A DNA stretch of 64,000 bases from Aselliscus stoliczkanus (GCA_033961575.1 CM066732.1:80680687-80744686); one strand, 5' to 3'. Shown: positions 45,731 to 59,140, counted from the stretch's first letter. The notes: generated by a model from the letters alone, not told the origin. Translations and numbers: made by a program.

Positions 45731-48700
45731 CCATGGGTTATATAAATAGCTAGATGTTTAATAGGTAGATGATAGATAGATGATTAATAGATGGGTACAT
45801 ATATTATTAATGAATAGATTCATAGCTAAATAGATATAGTAAAGGAGGGAAACACATTATGCAACTTCGCATTCTGTTTCATCCAACCATTCAATGCTAT
45901 GATGAGAGAGGAGTGGTACGCAAATGCTTGTCTCCTAGCTACTCTGAACATTCAGAAAAAGAATAAAAGAAACACTTATGATTTAAAATAAATTCCTAAA
46001 AATCATCTGCATGTGTTATATTTGGTTCATCAACATGGAAAGAAATAGACACATGCATTGAAAATGAAATATCTATGCTAAATGTCTTTGATATCCTGCC
46101 AGATTTACCCACAGAAGGTCTCAACTATAAACAAACAGCTACTTACACATGTATGACCCTGGAAAGAAGTCTGAGTGGGCACAAAATGGTGTCTGTTTTA
46201 TCTTGGATTTTTGCTTCATTTTGAGCTGTCAGATTTTCACCTCCTTTCACGGAAAAGAAAAATAGGAACTGCAATTCTGCTTTTAGCATGGAAAGAAAGA
46301 GTCACGTAACCATATCCAAGTAGCTGACTTATACCTTTACTAATGGAAAGAGCTGTTTTCAAGGGTGAAATAGCATTTTGTGGCAGAAATGGCATTGTGA
46401 CAACTACCACTTCAATGAATACAGATACTTCCTACACTTGGTTTTAATCACATATCAGTCAGATCTTAATATTAGTTAACTATTCAGAACACCTCCTAAA
46501 TCTTGCAGTGTTCACTTTTTGGCTTCTTCTTTACTTTGAGAGGGATTGTTCTTTCTTGAAAATGATTTTAAAAAGTTGAGTGCAGTTTATATAGGGTTGC
46601 ATATAGAAACTCAGATTTTAATTTCCTGAAAAGCAGACACCATGTCCTATACTTCTTCAATATCTCTTCATCCCCAAACCAAAATGTCAGTAGTTCAGTA
46701 TTAAGAATATACCAGATAGTCAATAAATATTGGTTGATTGATTACACTCACAATGAATTGTTCCCCAAATTTAGATTTAAATCTTCTAATAACTTAAGAC
46801 TAAATAATATCATATTATTTACCATTGATATAACTGCATTGTCACTCACTAAAATAGAATTAAAAGGCAATTGCCCCCAATATCTTTTTTGGCAAGAATG
46901 ACTTAGCTATGAAAAAAATAAATGCTATTTTTGCAGATTACCTCTTAAACTTTGGCATTTTATTTTTAATAATCCTACATAGCAAACTACATTTTGAGCT
47001 ACTCAGTAATACTTTTAGGAATTAATTTATTGTGGAAAGTTCAACAGATCAGTATATTACCCAAAATTGAGTACTCCATAATATCTTTGTAATTTGTATT
47101 ATTATTTATCTGTGTTAGCAACCTAGAAATATCTGCTTTGAAAATCTTCCAGCCCTAAATCATCTTAGCTTTGCTTAAAATTTTGGGAATTAAATAATAT
47201 TAGAACCCCCAATGACTTATTGTAATAATTTCATAGATTTTTCTATAGAGCACTATGAAACCCACTTCTTGGTAGAGATGTGACTTTTGTATATGTAAAT
47301 GATAATTTTCAAAAGGCCTCTAAGGTTCTCTAAAAGCATGACAAACTTTTAACCTACTCATCAAATTTCTAAAGCCCATAGTTCCACTTTCAAGCAGCAA
47401 CTCAGAAGAACCTCCAAAGGAGAGTCTTTAGTGCAAACGCCCAATGTCCTCTCGTGGCCTCCTGGGCAACTCTGCCAGCAGTAACGGCCTAAACCTGTCC
47501 GCTGGCCACCTGGCCCTGCCTCTTTCCAGGCTTGGATTTCTGTTTTCATTTACATTTACATTTGCATTATTATTATGTTATATGTGTAAACTGTTTCAAA
47601 TCTTTTGTAAAAGAAGGCAGCGTATAAACAAACAAGACCCAGTGATAGTACACGTGGAGATATTTTGAGTCCTTCTGAGAAAAGGTGCAATTTAAAGTTC
47701 AAGATAATATTACAGTCAGGCTACATATAAATGGGTTGTGTTCCAAAACCATGTTTGTAAGCAGTGGGTTGGAATTCAGTTTTTTGGGTTTTTTTTTTGT
47801 TTTGTTTTATTTTTATGAAAATAATACTTTAGAAATGGTTTTTGTTTTTTGTGTGTTGTTTTTTTTTTTTTTTGATGTGAACAGTTGCCCCTTATCACAC
47901 AACTTATTTAGTCCATGATATAGCTTAAGAAAACTTTATTTGCCCTGGAAAAAATAAACAATATTGCTTCAATAAATGTTGTTAAATGAACCAAATTGAA
48001 AAATAAGTCCTTATGTAATGTATGTGTTTTCCTATCTTTTGGTCAGGAACTATACCTTACTTATCACATCTCTACTGGGTAACACAGTATAAGTGCATAG
48101 TGCTCAAGAAATGTTTACTGAATGATGGAAAGGAGAATGAATAACTGAAAGCAGGAAAACAAAGGTACCTGAAGCATTTAAAAGAGACTTCTGAGTATAG
48201 TCAAATTACAGAAACCAATGGTACCAATTCTCCATTTTGTCTAATTGTAATGAAGCACTACAGATTCCTATTTCCTTAACACTGGAAACCTTATGCATTA
48301 TTAGACTAGATTCAATTTGTTTGAGTAGAGGAAAAGAAAAGAATTGAAGGCTGAAAAGAAAAAGGAAAGAGATTTTTTTTTTTAGGTGAGTATGCAAAAC
48401 CTAGGGGGAAGAGGCAAATAAGATATTTACAAATATTATGTGCTTACATGGTAACAAGACTTCATAAAATGAATAAATTGAACTTGGCAGTAAATTGTAA
48501 AGAAATAAGTGGGAGCATGTCATTTCAATGATTCCTTTGAGAGAGAAAAGAGGCAACAGTAATGAGGGCTGATGATGTAGTATCTCAGACTGGCCACAAC
48601 CAAATGGTACAATCCTCACAGCAACACAGAGTTGCATAAATTTGTGTGAAGGCTACAAAACTAGAGAATAAATTTAGGATGACGGCAAAAATGAGGAAGC

Positions 48701-48972
48701 TATGTCATATGACCATTTGACTGCGTTAGACATTAATGAGAATGTGTTCCTAGCACTATATTTGGCATTATACAGAAGGAAATTTTATCATTATCTGTTT
48801 TTCACTTCCACAAAAAGTGAATAAGTTTTTCTCACATCAGCTCAAAACAGATATGATTTATTAAAAATACCTTTCATTTCATATTGATTTATTTGAAGAT
48901 TTAAAAGGGGACATTTTTACAGAGTTGGGGACATTTTACAGACTTGGAGTCTGTCAATATGATCTGAAGGTT
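45731..48972. other. Mostly unique DNA, no gene recognised
   Basis: An impure GATA-type repeat is at 45758-45800. L2 3'-end-like relics lie at about 46645-46742 ('gtcaataaatattggttgat') and 48045-48130 ('gctcaagaaatgtttactga'). A GC-richer patch sits at 47420-47530. T-rich tracts are at 47788-47875. A 20-bp tandem duplication is at 48907-48946. No gene supported. Confidence 0.5.
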
Positions 48973-48989
48973 AAGGTTAGAATGCTAGT
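48973..48989. repeat. Target-site duplication of the twin-primed L1, left
   Basis: 'aaggttagaatgctagt' here and 'aagattagaattctagt' at 52629-52645 match at 15 of 17 positions and bracket the inverted and sense L1 parts as one insertion. Confidence 0.82.
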
Positions 48990-49373
48990 TCTTAATGATT
49001 CAGTTTAGGAAAGTTATATCTATTTAAGAACTTGTCCAGTTCTTCCAGGTTATTGATTTGGTGGCATACAGTCCTTCATAGTATTTTTATATGACCTTTT
49101 GTATTTCTGTGGTATTCTTTGTAACTTCTCCTCTTTCATTTCTGATTTTATTTATTTGTGTCTTTTCTCTTTTTTCCTTAGTGAGCCTCGTCAGGGGTTT
49201 CTCAATTTTATTAATCTTTTCAAAGAACCAGCTCTTTGTTGCATTCATTTTTCTCATTCTTTTGTTCCCTGTCTCATTTAATTCACCTTTAATTTTTATT
49301 ATTCCTTTCCTTCTGCTGACTTTAGGGTTCCTTTACTCTTTTACTAGTTCTTTAAGATATAATGTTATATTGT

Positions 49374-50169
49374 TTATTTAGAACTTTTCTTGTTTCTCAA
49401 GATAGGCCTGTAATGATTTAATTTCCCTCTTAATACCACTTTGGCAATATCCCAATAATTTTGATAGGATATATTTACATTCTCATTTGTTACTATGTAT
49501 CTTTTGACCTTTCTTATTCCTTCTTTGACCAAGTCATTCTTTAGTAGCATGTTGTTTAATCTCCACATATTTGTGTTTTTTTCCACTTTTTGCAGTTGAT
49601 TTCTAATTTCAAAGCATTGTGGTCAGAGAATATGTTTGGTATGATTTCATTTTTCTTAAAATTGTTGAGGCTAGATTTGTGTCCCAACATATGGTCTATC
49701 CTTGAAAAAGTTCCATGTACACTAGAAAGGAATGTATAATCTGGTGTTCTAGGGTGAAAGGCTCTGTAAATATCAGTTATGTCCATTTGGTCTAATGTGT
49801 CATTTAAAGCTGATATTTCCATATTGATTTTCTGTTTGGATGATCTATCCATAATGGTCAATGGGGTATATAGGACCCCTACTATAATTGTGTTTTTGTC
49901 AGTTTCTCCATTTAGTTCTGTTAGTAGTTGCTTTGTATATTTTGATGCTCCCTAATTAGAAGCATATATATTGATAAAATTATATCTTCTTGTTTTATTA
50001 TACCCTTTATAAAATGTCTATCTTTGTCTCTTGTTACCTTTTTTATCTTGAAGTCTATTTCATCAAACATCAGCATGGCTACAACTGCTTTTCTCTGGAT
50101 GCCATTCGCTTGGAGTATTGTTTGCCACACTTTGAGTCTATATTGATCAGATGCAAAAATCTTAAACAA
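49374..50169 (-). pseudogene. L1 ORF2 endonuclease-domain remnant (inverted)
   Basis: Minus-strand pieces read WQTILQANGIQRKAVVAML, DITDIYRAFHPRTPDYTF, TFSRIDHMLGHKSSL, IIPNIFSDHNALKLEI and TWRLNN-like MWRLNNMLL. These match the APE-type endonuclease of L1 ORF2 and the segment just after it. The SDH motif with the catalytic His is kept. The usual GDFN-TPL motif reads GVLYTPL (near 49873-49893), losing its Asp and Asn, so the nuclease could not work. Frames break near 49560 and 49870-49920. Confidence 0.92.
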
Positions 50170-52351
50170 TATACTAGCAAATCAAACACAGCAATACATT
50201 AAAAAGATTATACATCACTATCAAGTGGGGTTCATTACAGGGCCACAAAGATGATTCAGTATGTACAAATTGATCAATGTGATATACTACATAAACAAAA
50301 TAAAGGATAAAAATCATATGATCATATCAATAAATTCAGATAAAGCATTTGACAAGATACAACATCCATTTATGATTAAAACACTTAATAAAATGGGTAT
50401 AGAAGGAAGGTAACTCCACATAATAAAGTCCATATATGACAAATCCTCAGCTAGTCTCATACTTAATGGTGAAAAACTGAAAGCTCTTCCTCTATGATCA
50501 AGAACAAGACAGGGATGCCCCTCTCAATGTTGTTATTCAACATAGTATTGGAAGTCCTAGACAGAGCAATCAGGAAAGAGAAGGAAATAAAAGGCAACTG
50601 AATTGGGAATTAAGAAGTCAAATCTTCCCTTTTTACAGACAACATGATTGTTTATATAAAAAACCCTAAAGACTCCACCAAAAACTACTAGAAACAATAA
50701 ACAAATACGCATGACAAAACAAATACGCATGACAAAAAATCAATGTACAAGAATCCATTGCATTCCTATATACTAACAATAAAATTTCAGAAAAAGAAAT
50801 GAAAAAAAAATTCCTTTTGCAATTGCAACAAAAAGAATAACATACCTAGGAATAAACTTAACAGATGATGTGAATGATCTATACATTGAAAACTATAAGA
50901 CATTATTAAAATAAATTGAAGGAGACACAAAGAAATGGAAAGATATTTTGTGTTCATGGATTGGAAGAATCAACATATTTAAAATGGCCATATTATCCAA
51001 AACAGTATACAGATTTAATGCAATCCCCATCAAAATATAAATAGCATTAAAAAAAATAGAACAAAAAATCATCAAATTTGTATGGAATCACAGAAGACCC
51101 CAAATAGCCAAAGCAAGCCTGAGAAAAAAGAACAAGGCCAGAAGTTATCACACTCCCTGACTTTAATTTATACTACAGAGCAACAATAATCAAAACAACA
51201 TGGTATTGTCAGAAAAAGACTTGCACAGACCAATGAAATAGAGTTGAGAACCTAGAAATAAACCCATATATACCTTATATGGGCAGATAATTTTTGACAA
51301 AGGAGCAAAAAACATACAACGGAGAAAAAAAAACTTTTCAATAAATTGTGGTGGGAAAATTAGAAAGCCACATGAAAAGAATGAAACTAGACTGCGATCT
51401 GTCACCATGTGCCAAAATTAACTCAAAATGAATCAAAAACCTAAACATAAGACCTGAAACGATAAACTGCATAGAAGAAATTTATGGACCTTGAGTTCAT
51501 AAAGGATTTTATGAATTTGATCTCAAAGCAAGGGAAGTATAAGTCAGAATAAATTAATGGGATTATATCAAACTAAAAAGCTTCTGCACAGCAAAAGAAA
51601 TTGTCAACTAAACAAAGAGGCAACTAACCAAATGGGAAAAGATATTTGCAAACAACACTGCTGATAAAGGGCTAATATCCAAAATATATAAAGACTCATA
51701 CAACTCAACAACAAAGAAACAAACCATCTAATTTACAAATGAGCAGAGGACCTGACTAGACACTTCTCCCAAGAAGACATACAGCCAATAGATATAGGAA
51801 AAAATGCTCAAATTCAATAACTATTGGGAAAATACTAATCAAAACCACAATGAGCCATCACCTCAAACCTGTTAGAATGGCTATTATCAACAAGGCAAGT
51901 AATAACAAGTATTGGAGAGGTTGTAGAGATAAAGGAACCCATTATACACTGCTGGTAGGAATGTAAATTGATACAACCACCATGGAAAACAATATGCAGG
52001 GTTCTCAAAATATTAAGAATAGAATTACCGTATGACCCAGCAATCCCTCTTCTGGCTATCTACCCCCAAAATTTTCAAACATTTATCTGTAAAGATATAT
52101 GTACCCCTATATTCATTGCAGCATTATTCAGGGTGGACAAGACATGGAAACAACCAAAGTGTCCTTTGATAGATGATTGTATAAAGAAGATATGGTACAC
52201 ATATACAATAGAATATTATTCAGCCATAAGAAAAGATGAAATACTGCCATTTGAGACAACATGGATGCATCCTGAGATTATCATTCTAAACAAAATTAGT
52301 CAGACAGAAAAAGTTGAGAACTATATGATTTCACTCATATGTGGAATATAA
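50141..52351 (+). pseudogene. L1 ORF2 reverse transcriptase and C-terminal remnant
   Basis: Sense pieces resemble the RT palm ('gataaagcatttgacaagat' = DKAFDK-like) through the C-terminus. The catalytic F-A-D-D box reads F-T-D-N (50632-50643), so the polymerase is dead. The last 127 codons stay open (51968-52351): [58 protein letters not shown], ending SLICGI then stop, the canonical ORF2 terminus. Stops and frameshifts occur upstream. Confidence 0.93.
50701..50735. repeat. 18-bp tandem duplication inside L1
   Basis: 'acaaatacgcatgacaa' at 50701-50717 and 50719-50735, period 18. A post-insertion duplication within ORF2. Confidence 0.92.
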
Positions 52352-52645
52352 AACTGAAAGCAACAGACAATCAAAAACTCATAGACACAGACAATAGTTT
52401 AGTGGTTAATCAGAGGGTAAGGGACTAGAGGCATGGTAGAAAAGGGAAAGGGGATCAAATATATCGTGACGGAAGGAGAACTGACTCTGGGTGGTGAACA
52501 CAGGGTGCAAAAATAGATGAAGTATAATAGAAATATACACTTAAAACCTACACAATTTTACTAACCAGTTTCATCCCAATAAATATGATAAAAATTAATT
52601 TTAAAAAAGAAAATACCACCAAAAAATAAAGATTAGAATTCTAGT

Positions 52646-54835
52646 GAATGTACAGGCTGTGAAATTAGGAGCTTTCATTGGATCCTGTCTTCCTGTTTCT
52701 TTGCCCCTTTTGGCATCTCCTCTCACCAACAATTATGACTGTGCTGAGGACCTTTCCAGAATTTTCAAATCTATGGTACAAAAGTCTACATTTCATAGTA
52801 TTTACACATTTTCAAATAAAGACACTAAATTATTTTCCTAAAATGCAGTTAGTGACAGAATGAGGGATAAGGCTAGTACTCTGGTTTCTCTAGAGCCCTT
52901 TTTAACACTTCTAAAATTAAAAATAATTGATAAACTATCTTGGGTTAAATAAATTTTGCAATAATCTTTCCAAACAAGAAATAATTTAAAAATTGTTATT
53001 TTTAGCTATTTTCTTGCCCTCTGAAATTTGGTTATTAACAACATAAGTGTTTCATTTCACATTCAATGCCAAGGGTTAAAAGTAATGACAACTGAGGGTG
53101 TCTGAGTAAAGGAGATGGACTCTCCACTTACTTTCAACTTCCATTTTGAAATTTTTTAACTTAAGCAGTTATTGCATATGTTTTTGTGTTGTAACTGAAA
53201 TCATGTTATTTACAGGATTAAGACAAATATAGATAAAAAGAAAATTTAAAGAAAATATTCAAACTTTGATATGTTTATATTACTATTGAATCCAGAGAAA
53301 TTAAAGATAAAAATTTCATCCATGCCACAACTATTGCTATGAAGATTATCACAAGATACTATACAGCCTCTTTGTGTTCCTTGCATACATATTCCCAGTT
53401 TACATATTCCCAGTTTGGAATTTCTTTATTTTTTTAGTACATTCATCTATAACAACAGGTCATTGAACATTTCATTTTTTTAAGAGCATTTAGGTTTTTT
53501 TTAATAATATTATTCAAGATTGTTGCAAAAATTCTGTGCACCTGACATAGGATAAATAGTTCCTACACTATGAATGGAGGTGAGGACAAGAGTACTCTTT
53601 TATTTGTGGTTCGATAATAAAACAGAAGGATAGAGAACAGTAACCAATTTTGCGGATGATAGTAAGGTGGTGAGGGACAGGATGACTTCATTTGTGTTGT
53701 TTGTTAGGAACAATTATTTTTGGCAAAACAGAAGGGCAAAAACATTGAAAGCAATACATTGCATAGATAAAAATAACGATATGCTTTCTTGAATAATTAT
53801 ATTAAATGGAAAAAAACACAGTAAGAAGGTGCAATAGTTCTATGTTCTAAATATCTGAATTACACAACATTGTCTAAAGTCTTTAACATGATGATAAATA
53901 CACTGCTGAAGTTGTCACTGATTTAGCTTTTAAAAATCAGCAATTTGCTATTACAATCATTTCAAGATACTTGAAGAATGGTATCTGAATAGAATGAATA
54001 ATATAGAGAAAAATTATACATATAGGTCTTTGAGCAGTTAGCAAAATAAGGTAGAAAAAAATCTTTAGAATAAAACTTGTCTAGAATATTGAGTCAATGA
54101 GAAAGCATTTTGCAGCATATGCATGCTAAAGTATCTTATGCTTTATTCAGAGGACTTGTGAAAACTCCTTATTTTGGTTTATGCCTTCTCATTTCCTAAC
54201 TGTGTCTCTTCTACGCAGAAAGAAGTGTCTATGTGGTCTACATCTTTATTCCTCAAGTACTCATTTTGAAAAACATATCATCAAAAAGAGAGAAACATGG
54301 CAGGAAAAAAAGTCACAATTATGTTTTATATATGGAGATAAAATTTTCATGAGCTTTGCTTTCAGTTACAAAGTTGGATACTAAGTACAGACTAAATGCA
54401 AATATATTTTAATGATCTATGAGTGTTTTATTAAAAATGGCTTGAGTGTAATATATGGAAACTTTATGTGGTGGTGTATACAAAGTATATTTCTATATGA
54501 TCCCATTTTTGAATTGTCTTCTATCCTCTGAAAAAATATGTGAAACGGCTGAAAGACAAGAGGTAATAAAAATAATATAAATGTAGGAGTGAAGAATTTT
54601 GGTTTTACTGCTCTTCCAAGTGTACTTTGAAAAATTCTAGATGTGTTGTTCCTTTTCTATTTATTCTCTTGTAACCTTGATATTTTATAAATTCTAGGAC
54701 TTGTTTCAATCAATCGTTCATATATTTTCCCTTATGTTAGATAAGAAGTAAGCATTGTTCTGTAAGACATATTAAAAGTTAGTTCATATAGTGTTGTATA
54801 AGTTTTAAGTGATATCATGTACTTCTTTGAATTAT
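52646..54835. other. Unique AT-rich DNA, no gene recognised
   Basis: A perfect 15-bp tandem duplication lies at 53387-53416 ('acatattcccagttt' twice). No coding-like frame. Confidence 0.5.
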
Positions 54836-55190
54836 AATGTAAATCATACCATGGTCTGAATCATGGTATAGGGAAAAGAGTAAAAGAATTGAATGTTATT
54901 TGGTAAAGCCAAATGACAGAACAATTTGGTCATTTTTAAAGAATTTAAATTTGTCTGTGCCCTATGACCCAGAAAGTTCAAATCTGTATGAGCATAGAGA
55001 AACAGCTGCAGTGGTATACCAGGAATCATAAAGAGCAATCATTTGTAACCTTGTTTTTCATCATGAGAAATTCCCAGCACCTAAGTGCCCATTAAAAGAA
55101 GTATAAATAAATAAATTTACTCCTGGAATATGATGCAGTAGGTAAAATGAAACAACTTGTGCTGTATGTAACAACCTGGAAAAATCTTAA
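54836..55190 (+). mobile_element. HAL1/L1-like relic, left part
   Basis: 'gacagaacaatttggtcatt', 'tgccctatgacccagaaagt', 'cacctaagtgcccattaaaa' and 'gtatgtaacaacctggaaaa' follow old L1/HAL1 3' order. The element seems to continue at 56356 after a nested L1. Confidence 0.6.
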
Positions 55191-55194
55191 ATTT

Positions 55195-56355
55195 TTTGGC
55201 TTTTTGAGATATAATTCATATATAACATTGACTAAGGTATACAGTGGGATGATTTGATACATGTGTATATTGAAAAATGATTGCCACAGTAAGGTTAGTT
55301 AGCACATCCAGCACATCACATAATTACAATTATTTTTGTGGTGAGAACATTTAAAATCTACTATCATTGCAACTTTCAAGTGTACAATATAATGTTGCCA
55401 ACTATAGTTGCCATGCTATACATTAGATTCCCAGATCTTACTCATTTTATAACTGAAGTATGTACTCTTTGACCAACATCTCTCCATTTCCCCTAAGCCC
55501 AGCCCCTGGCAACCACATCTACTCTCTTGTTTCTGAGTTCAGCTTTGTTAGATGCTACATAAAATTGAGATCATATAGTAATTGCCTTTCTCTGATTTAA
55601 TTAATGTAGCATAATGCCCTCAAGTTTCATCCACGTCATTGCAAATGCCAGGATTTCCTTCTTTGTAGGCCTGAATAATATCCCATTATATATGTACAAT
55701 TTTATCCATTTATCCATTGATGAATACTTAGGTTGTTATGTCTTGCTATTCTGAATATTGCTACAATGCACATGGGAATGCAGATATCTCTTTGACGTAA
55801 GGATTTCATTTCCTTTGGATATATACCCAGAAGTGGGATTGCTAAACCACATGGTGGTTCTATTTTTAATGTTCTGAGGAAACTCCATACCGTTTTTCAC
55901 AGCAGCTGCACCAGTTTGCATTCCCATAAGGATTAGATTTCTCTACAACCTCACCAGCACTTACCTCGTCTTTAAAATAGCCATTCTAACAGATGTATGG
56001 TGATGTCTCATTGTGATTTTGATTGACATCTCCTTGATAATTAATGATGCTGAGCACTTTTTCACATACTTGTTGGCATTTGTGTGTTTTCTCTGGAAAA
56101 ATGTCTATTTAGGTCCTTTGCCCATTTTTTGATCAAATTATTTGGATTTTTGCTATTGAGTTGTATTAGTTTCTCATATATTTTGGATATTAATCCCTTA
56201 CTAACTATATGATTTGAAAATATTTCTCCCATTCTGTAGGTTGCCTTTTTATTTTTTTAATTGTTTCTTTTGTTGTGCATAAGCTTTATAGTTTGATGTA
56301 GTCCCACTTGTTGATTTTTGCTTTTGTTGCTTGTGCTTTTGATGTCATATCAAAA
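55195..56355 (-). mobile_element. L1 (L1MA/B-type) 3' part, antisense, nested
   Basis: 'atataattcatatataacat', 'gtgtacaatataatgttgcc', 'ctggcaaccacatctactct', 'atatacccagaagtgggatt', 'ccatacttttt'-type and 'tcctttgcccattttttgat' are antisense 3' UTR and ORF2 C-terminal passages. 5'-truncated at about 1.16 kb, no intact frame. Possible duplication: 'gaaaaatcttaaa' / 'gaaaaaatttaat'. Confidence 0.85.
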
Positions 56356-56775
56356 AGAAAAAATTTAATTAGATAAAATAGAACTTGAGCTTCATATATC
56401 AACCCAGATAAATTATAGTAATATGAAATCTGAAGAATGGTATATAAAATATATCATGCACATTTTAAAAACATGCACTTATATGATTTATGTTTTAAAA
56501 TTATTGAGCATAAATGTATAAAATATTTCTATGAATGATAAACACAAAGTCCACTAAAGTGCTTACTTTGAGGGAGGAAGGGGAGAGAATTTGATTGAAA
56601 AAGTATATACAAGTGCTTCAAATATACCTGTACAGCATACAGACAAAGAGAGATAACTGGTGCAAACAACAATATTTTGAGACTTGATAAAGATGGGTAG
56701 GGATTACATAGATTTTTATTATTATCTGATTTATTATTATATATCTTATAAATTTTATAATACAATTTTAATTTT
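56356..56775 (+). mobile_element. HAL1/L1-like relic, right part
   Basis: 'gaagaatggtatataaaata', 'gtgcttactttgagggagga' and 'acttgataaagatgggtagg' continue the 3' order of the relic at 54.84-55.19 kb. Confidence 0.5.
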
Positions 56776-58354
56776 TTAAAAAGCATAAGAGAATTTAGTT
56801 GGAATCAGAGGAACTAGTTCACTGTTAATTGTATACACATACCAATAATAATGTTTTCTAGTAGGAAAAAATAGGTTAGTAGTACAAGGATTCATGAGGA
56901 TCAATTGTTTAATACGTGTCAGTATTCTATATAAACTGGAAAGCATGGGTTTAAATAGTGATAGAGAAACCTTTGCTGTCACAGGAATGTCATAATAGTA
57001 CCAATGTTTACAGTTTTTAACTTATGATAAATACATGACTACAAATAAATATTTATGTTGCAGTATAATTGCATTGTAAAGCTTTGTAAAGATAAGGGAT
57101 TTAGCATTTGATGTAATCAGATATGTTTTCTATTCTGGAAGTATATCTTTACTTAAGTGAACATAAGAGACAATAACTAATATAGTTACTTGCCAAATAG
57201 ATGATATAATTTAAAATGACAGGAAAAATGGCTTTTAGTTAACCGTAAGCACTATATGAGTCCTGCAATTGTGGAAGAAATTAACATGATCTTACAATTA
57301 ATTAAGGGTGATGTTATATAATTTGGGGACTTGGATTTTCATCATCACTCTATAATACATGACTACAGGCTTTGTACTAGTTGCATGAATCTGGCTTTCT
57401 CTCTATTAGCCGGTAAAATGAGAACTGGAGGAATAAGAATTGAATCAGATTTTCTTTCAATTTTCTCTAAAATATTTTCTGACTCAAAAATCCTAAATAA
57501 TATTCTCTTAAAAGGATAGTGTCCTAATCACAAGAGTGGATAGTATTCTGTGTTCTTTAATGTTCACAGTCTATCCCAGTTTTGTATTTAGTTATAAATG
57601 TCATCTTTTAAGAAATCTTGAAAATTGATTTGTCTTAAAAAGAATAATTGAGATGGTCTGAAACTATAAAATTCAGTTAAATAAATTCAACCCAATACCA
57701 CAGTGCTTTTCATTGTGTTCTCCTTGTCCTTCTGTCCCTGTTCCAATGTCCCTTGCCTTGGTAACTTCCTCATTTCCCTCCTACTCACCCAACCCCTGAC
57801 ACCTGCCTTGTCATCCCTTGGGTGTGGACCTTGCCATGACTGGTAGTCAATGTATGTTAGTTTTCACTACTGGAAAGGGACTGGAGAAGATAAACGAAGA
57901 GTGAAAAGTGGGTCATTGTGGTCTTTATGGTAGTATAACATCAATTTGCAATATTGAACAATCACATTGTTCACATTTAAAATTTTAACAGCCTATCAGT
58001 ACATCTCTTGCACTTTATTATTCTAGAAGAGTATCTCTTTGAAATATAGTTCAAATGGCCCTCTTCTCTGATCCTAGCTTGAGAAGATACCAGACTCAAG
58101 TAAACAGAGAGAAAGTGAGGGTTATGAGAAAATCCCTACTATAATCTTTTAGGTTTTCTCAAAGGGAACTGCTGCTCCCTTTCCATGACCTTCAATTGTA
58201 AAGACAGCTTGGGTGTCTAAATCCATATCACTTCACTCGTAGGAACTATCCTCCCACCCAGAGGAACCATTTTCATTAAAATTAACTCAGTGTTAGAAGA
58301 TATCTCATGCCTTCTGAGGACAGCTGATTTTTTTCCTTAATTTATCAACTCTTT
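56776..58354. other. Unique AT-rich DNA, no gene recognised
   Basis: No gene supported. 57.7-57.9 kb is C/T-rich and may be a diverged L2. Confidence 0.45.
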
Positions 58355-58457
58355 TTTTTTTTTTTAAGGGCAGTGTCACTGGCCCTCATATGTGAGACTA
58401 ACCGGGGCCGCTGGCTTCCGAGGCCAGCGCTTAACCACTGCGCCACTCGGCCGGCCC
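58355..58457 (-). mobile_element. tRNA-derived SINE, family 1
   Basis: A T run, 'aagggcagtgtcactggccc', 'ggggccgctggcttccgagg', ending 'gccactcggccggccc'. Perfect 13-bp target duplication ttatcaactcttt at 58342-58354 and 58458-58470. Confidence 0.95.
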
Positions 58458-58864
58458 TTATCAACTCTTTCTTAATCCTCATCATGATTTGTGATTTTTA
58501 GCAGGGTGTAATTAACTTAAAACTTATTGGTTCCTGACTAATTCACATTCTTCTGCCTCACCATTATCTCTGGTTGAAGTCTGCCTCTTTATCCCACTGG
58601 CCTTATCTCACCTCTCTAACAAATCCTGACTTGGTGCTTAGTGTCTTGGGCCTTAGCAGGTTTCCTCCCCACCATGATGGGTTCTTCTCTCAATTCTGAT
58701 TACAATTTATAAACTGACAGGCACCTAACTGATTCACCACAGAATACTAGGTCATTTTTAGTGGTCAATTATTTCATAGACACCAAATGCTGCAATATTT
58801 TGTAGCAATATCCAATCTTTAGCCTTTAGTTTTGGTCATCACCCTTGTGGTGGCTGAGTTTTTT

Positions 58865-58912
58865 GTTATTTGAGATAATAATGCTACTATGTTATTTGAG
58901 ATAATAATGCTA
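58865..58912. repeat. 22-bp direct duplication
   Basis: 'gttatttgagataataatgc' plus 'ta' occurs at 58865-58886 and 58891-58912, separated by 'ctat'. Confidence 0.95.
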
Positions 58913-59140
58913 ACTAATGCTTACTGAGTGTTTACTATGTGACAGTCACTGGTTTCAGTGCTTTGCAAGTATTAACTCATTTAGCAAACCACAACTTGAT
59001 AAGATAGGTACTATTACTCTTTGTACAGATGAGGAAACTAATGCTTGAGGTTAAATAAATTTTTAAAAATCACACTTTTGATTCAATCTCAGGCCAACTG
59101 GCTTCATTTACATTCTTAACCACCACTTTATATTGACATA
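58910..59140 (-). repeat. MIR relic (reverse)
   Basis: 'gagtgtttactatgtgacag', 'gcaagtattaactcatttag', 'gtacagatgaggaaactaat' and 'cttaaccaccactttat' match reverse MIR. Confidence 0.88.

Larger units (their letters stand above)
48990..52628 (+). mobile_element. Twin-primed (5'-inverted) L1, 3.6 kb
   Basis: 48990-50140 is L1 ORF2 sequence in antisense, and 50141-52600 is ORF2 to 3' UTR in sense, ending in an A-rich tail. Within the inverted part the endonuclease-proximal end lies at the junction and later ORF2 at the outer edge, as twin priming predicts. Comparing with human ORF2 from memory, a segment before the reverse-transcriptase fingers seems lost at the junction. Flanked by 17-bp duplications. 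Frames are interrupted, so it is inactive. Confidence 0.92.

Noticed and set aside
51968..52351. Intact-looking 127-codon gene
   Set aside because: It is the C-terminal end of L1 ORF2, with stops and frameshifts upstream and a mutated RT active site.
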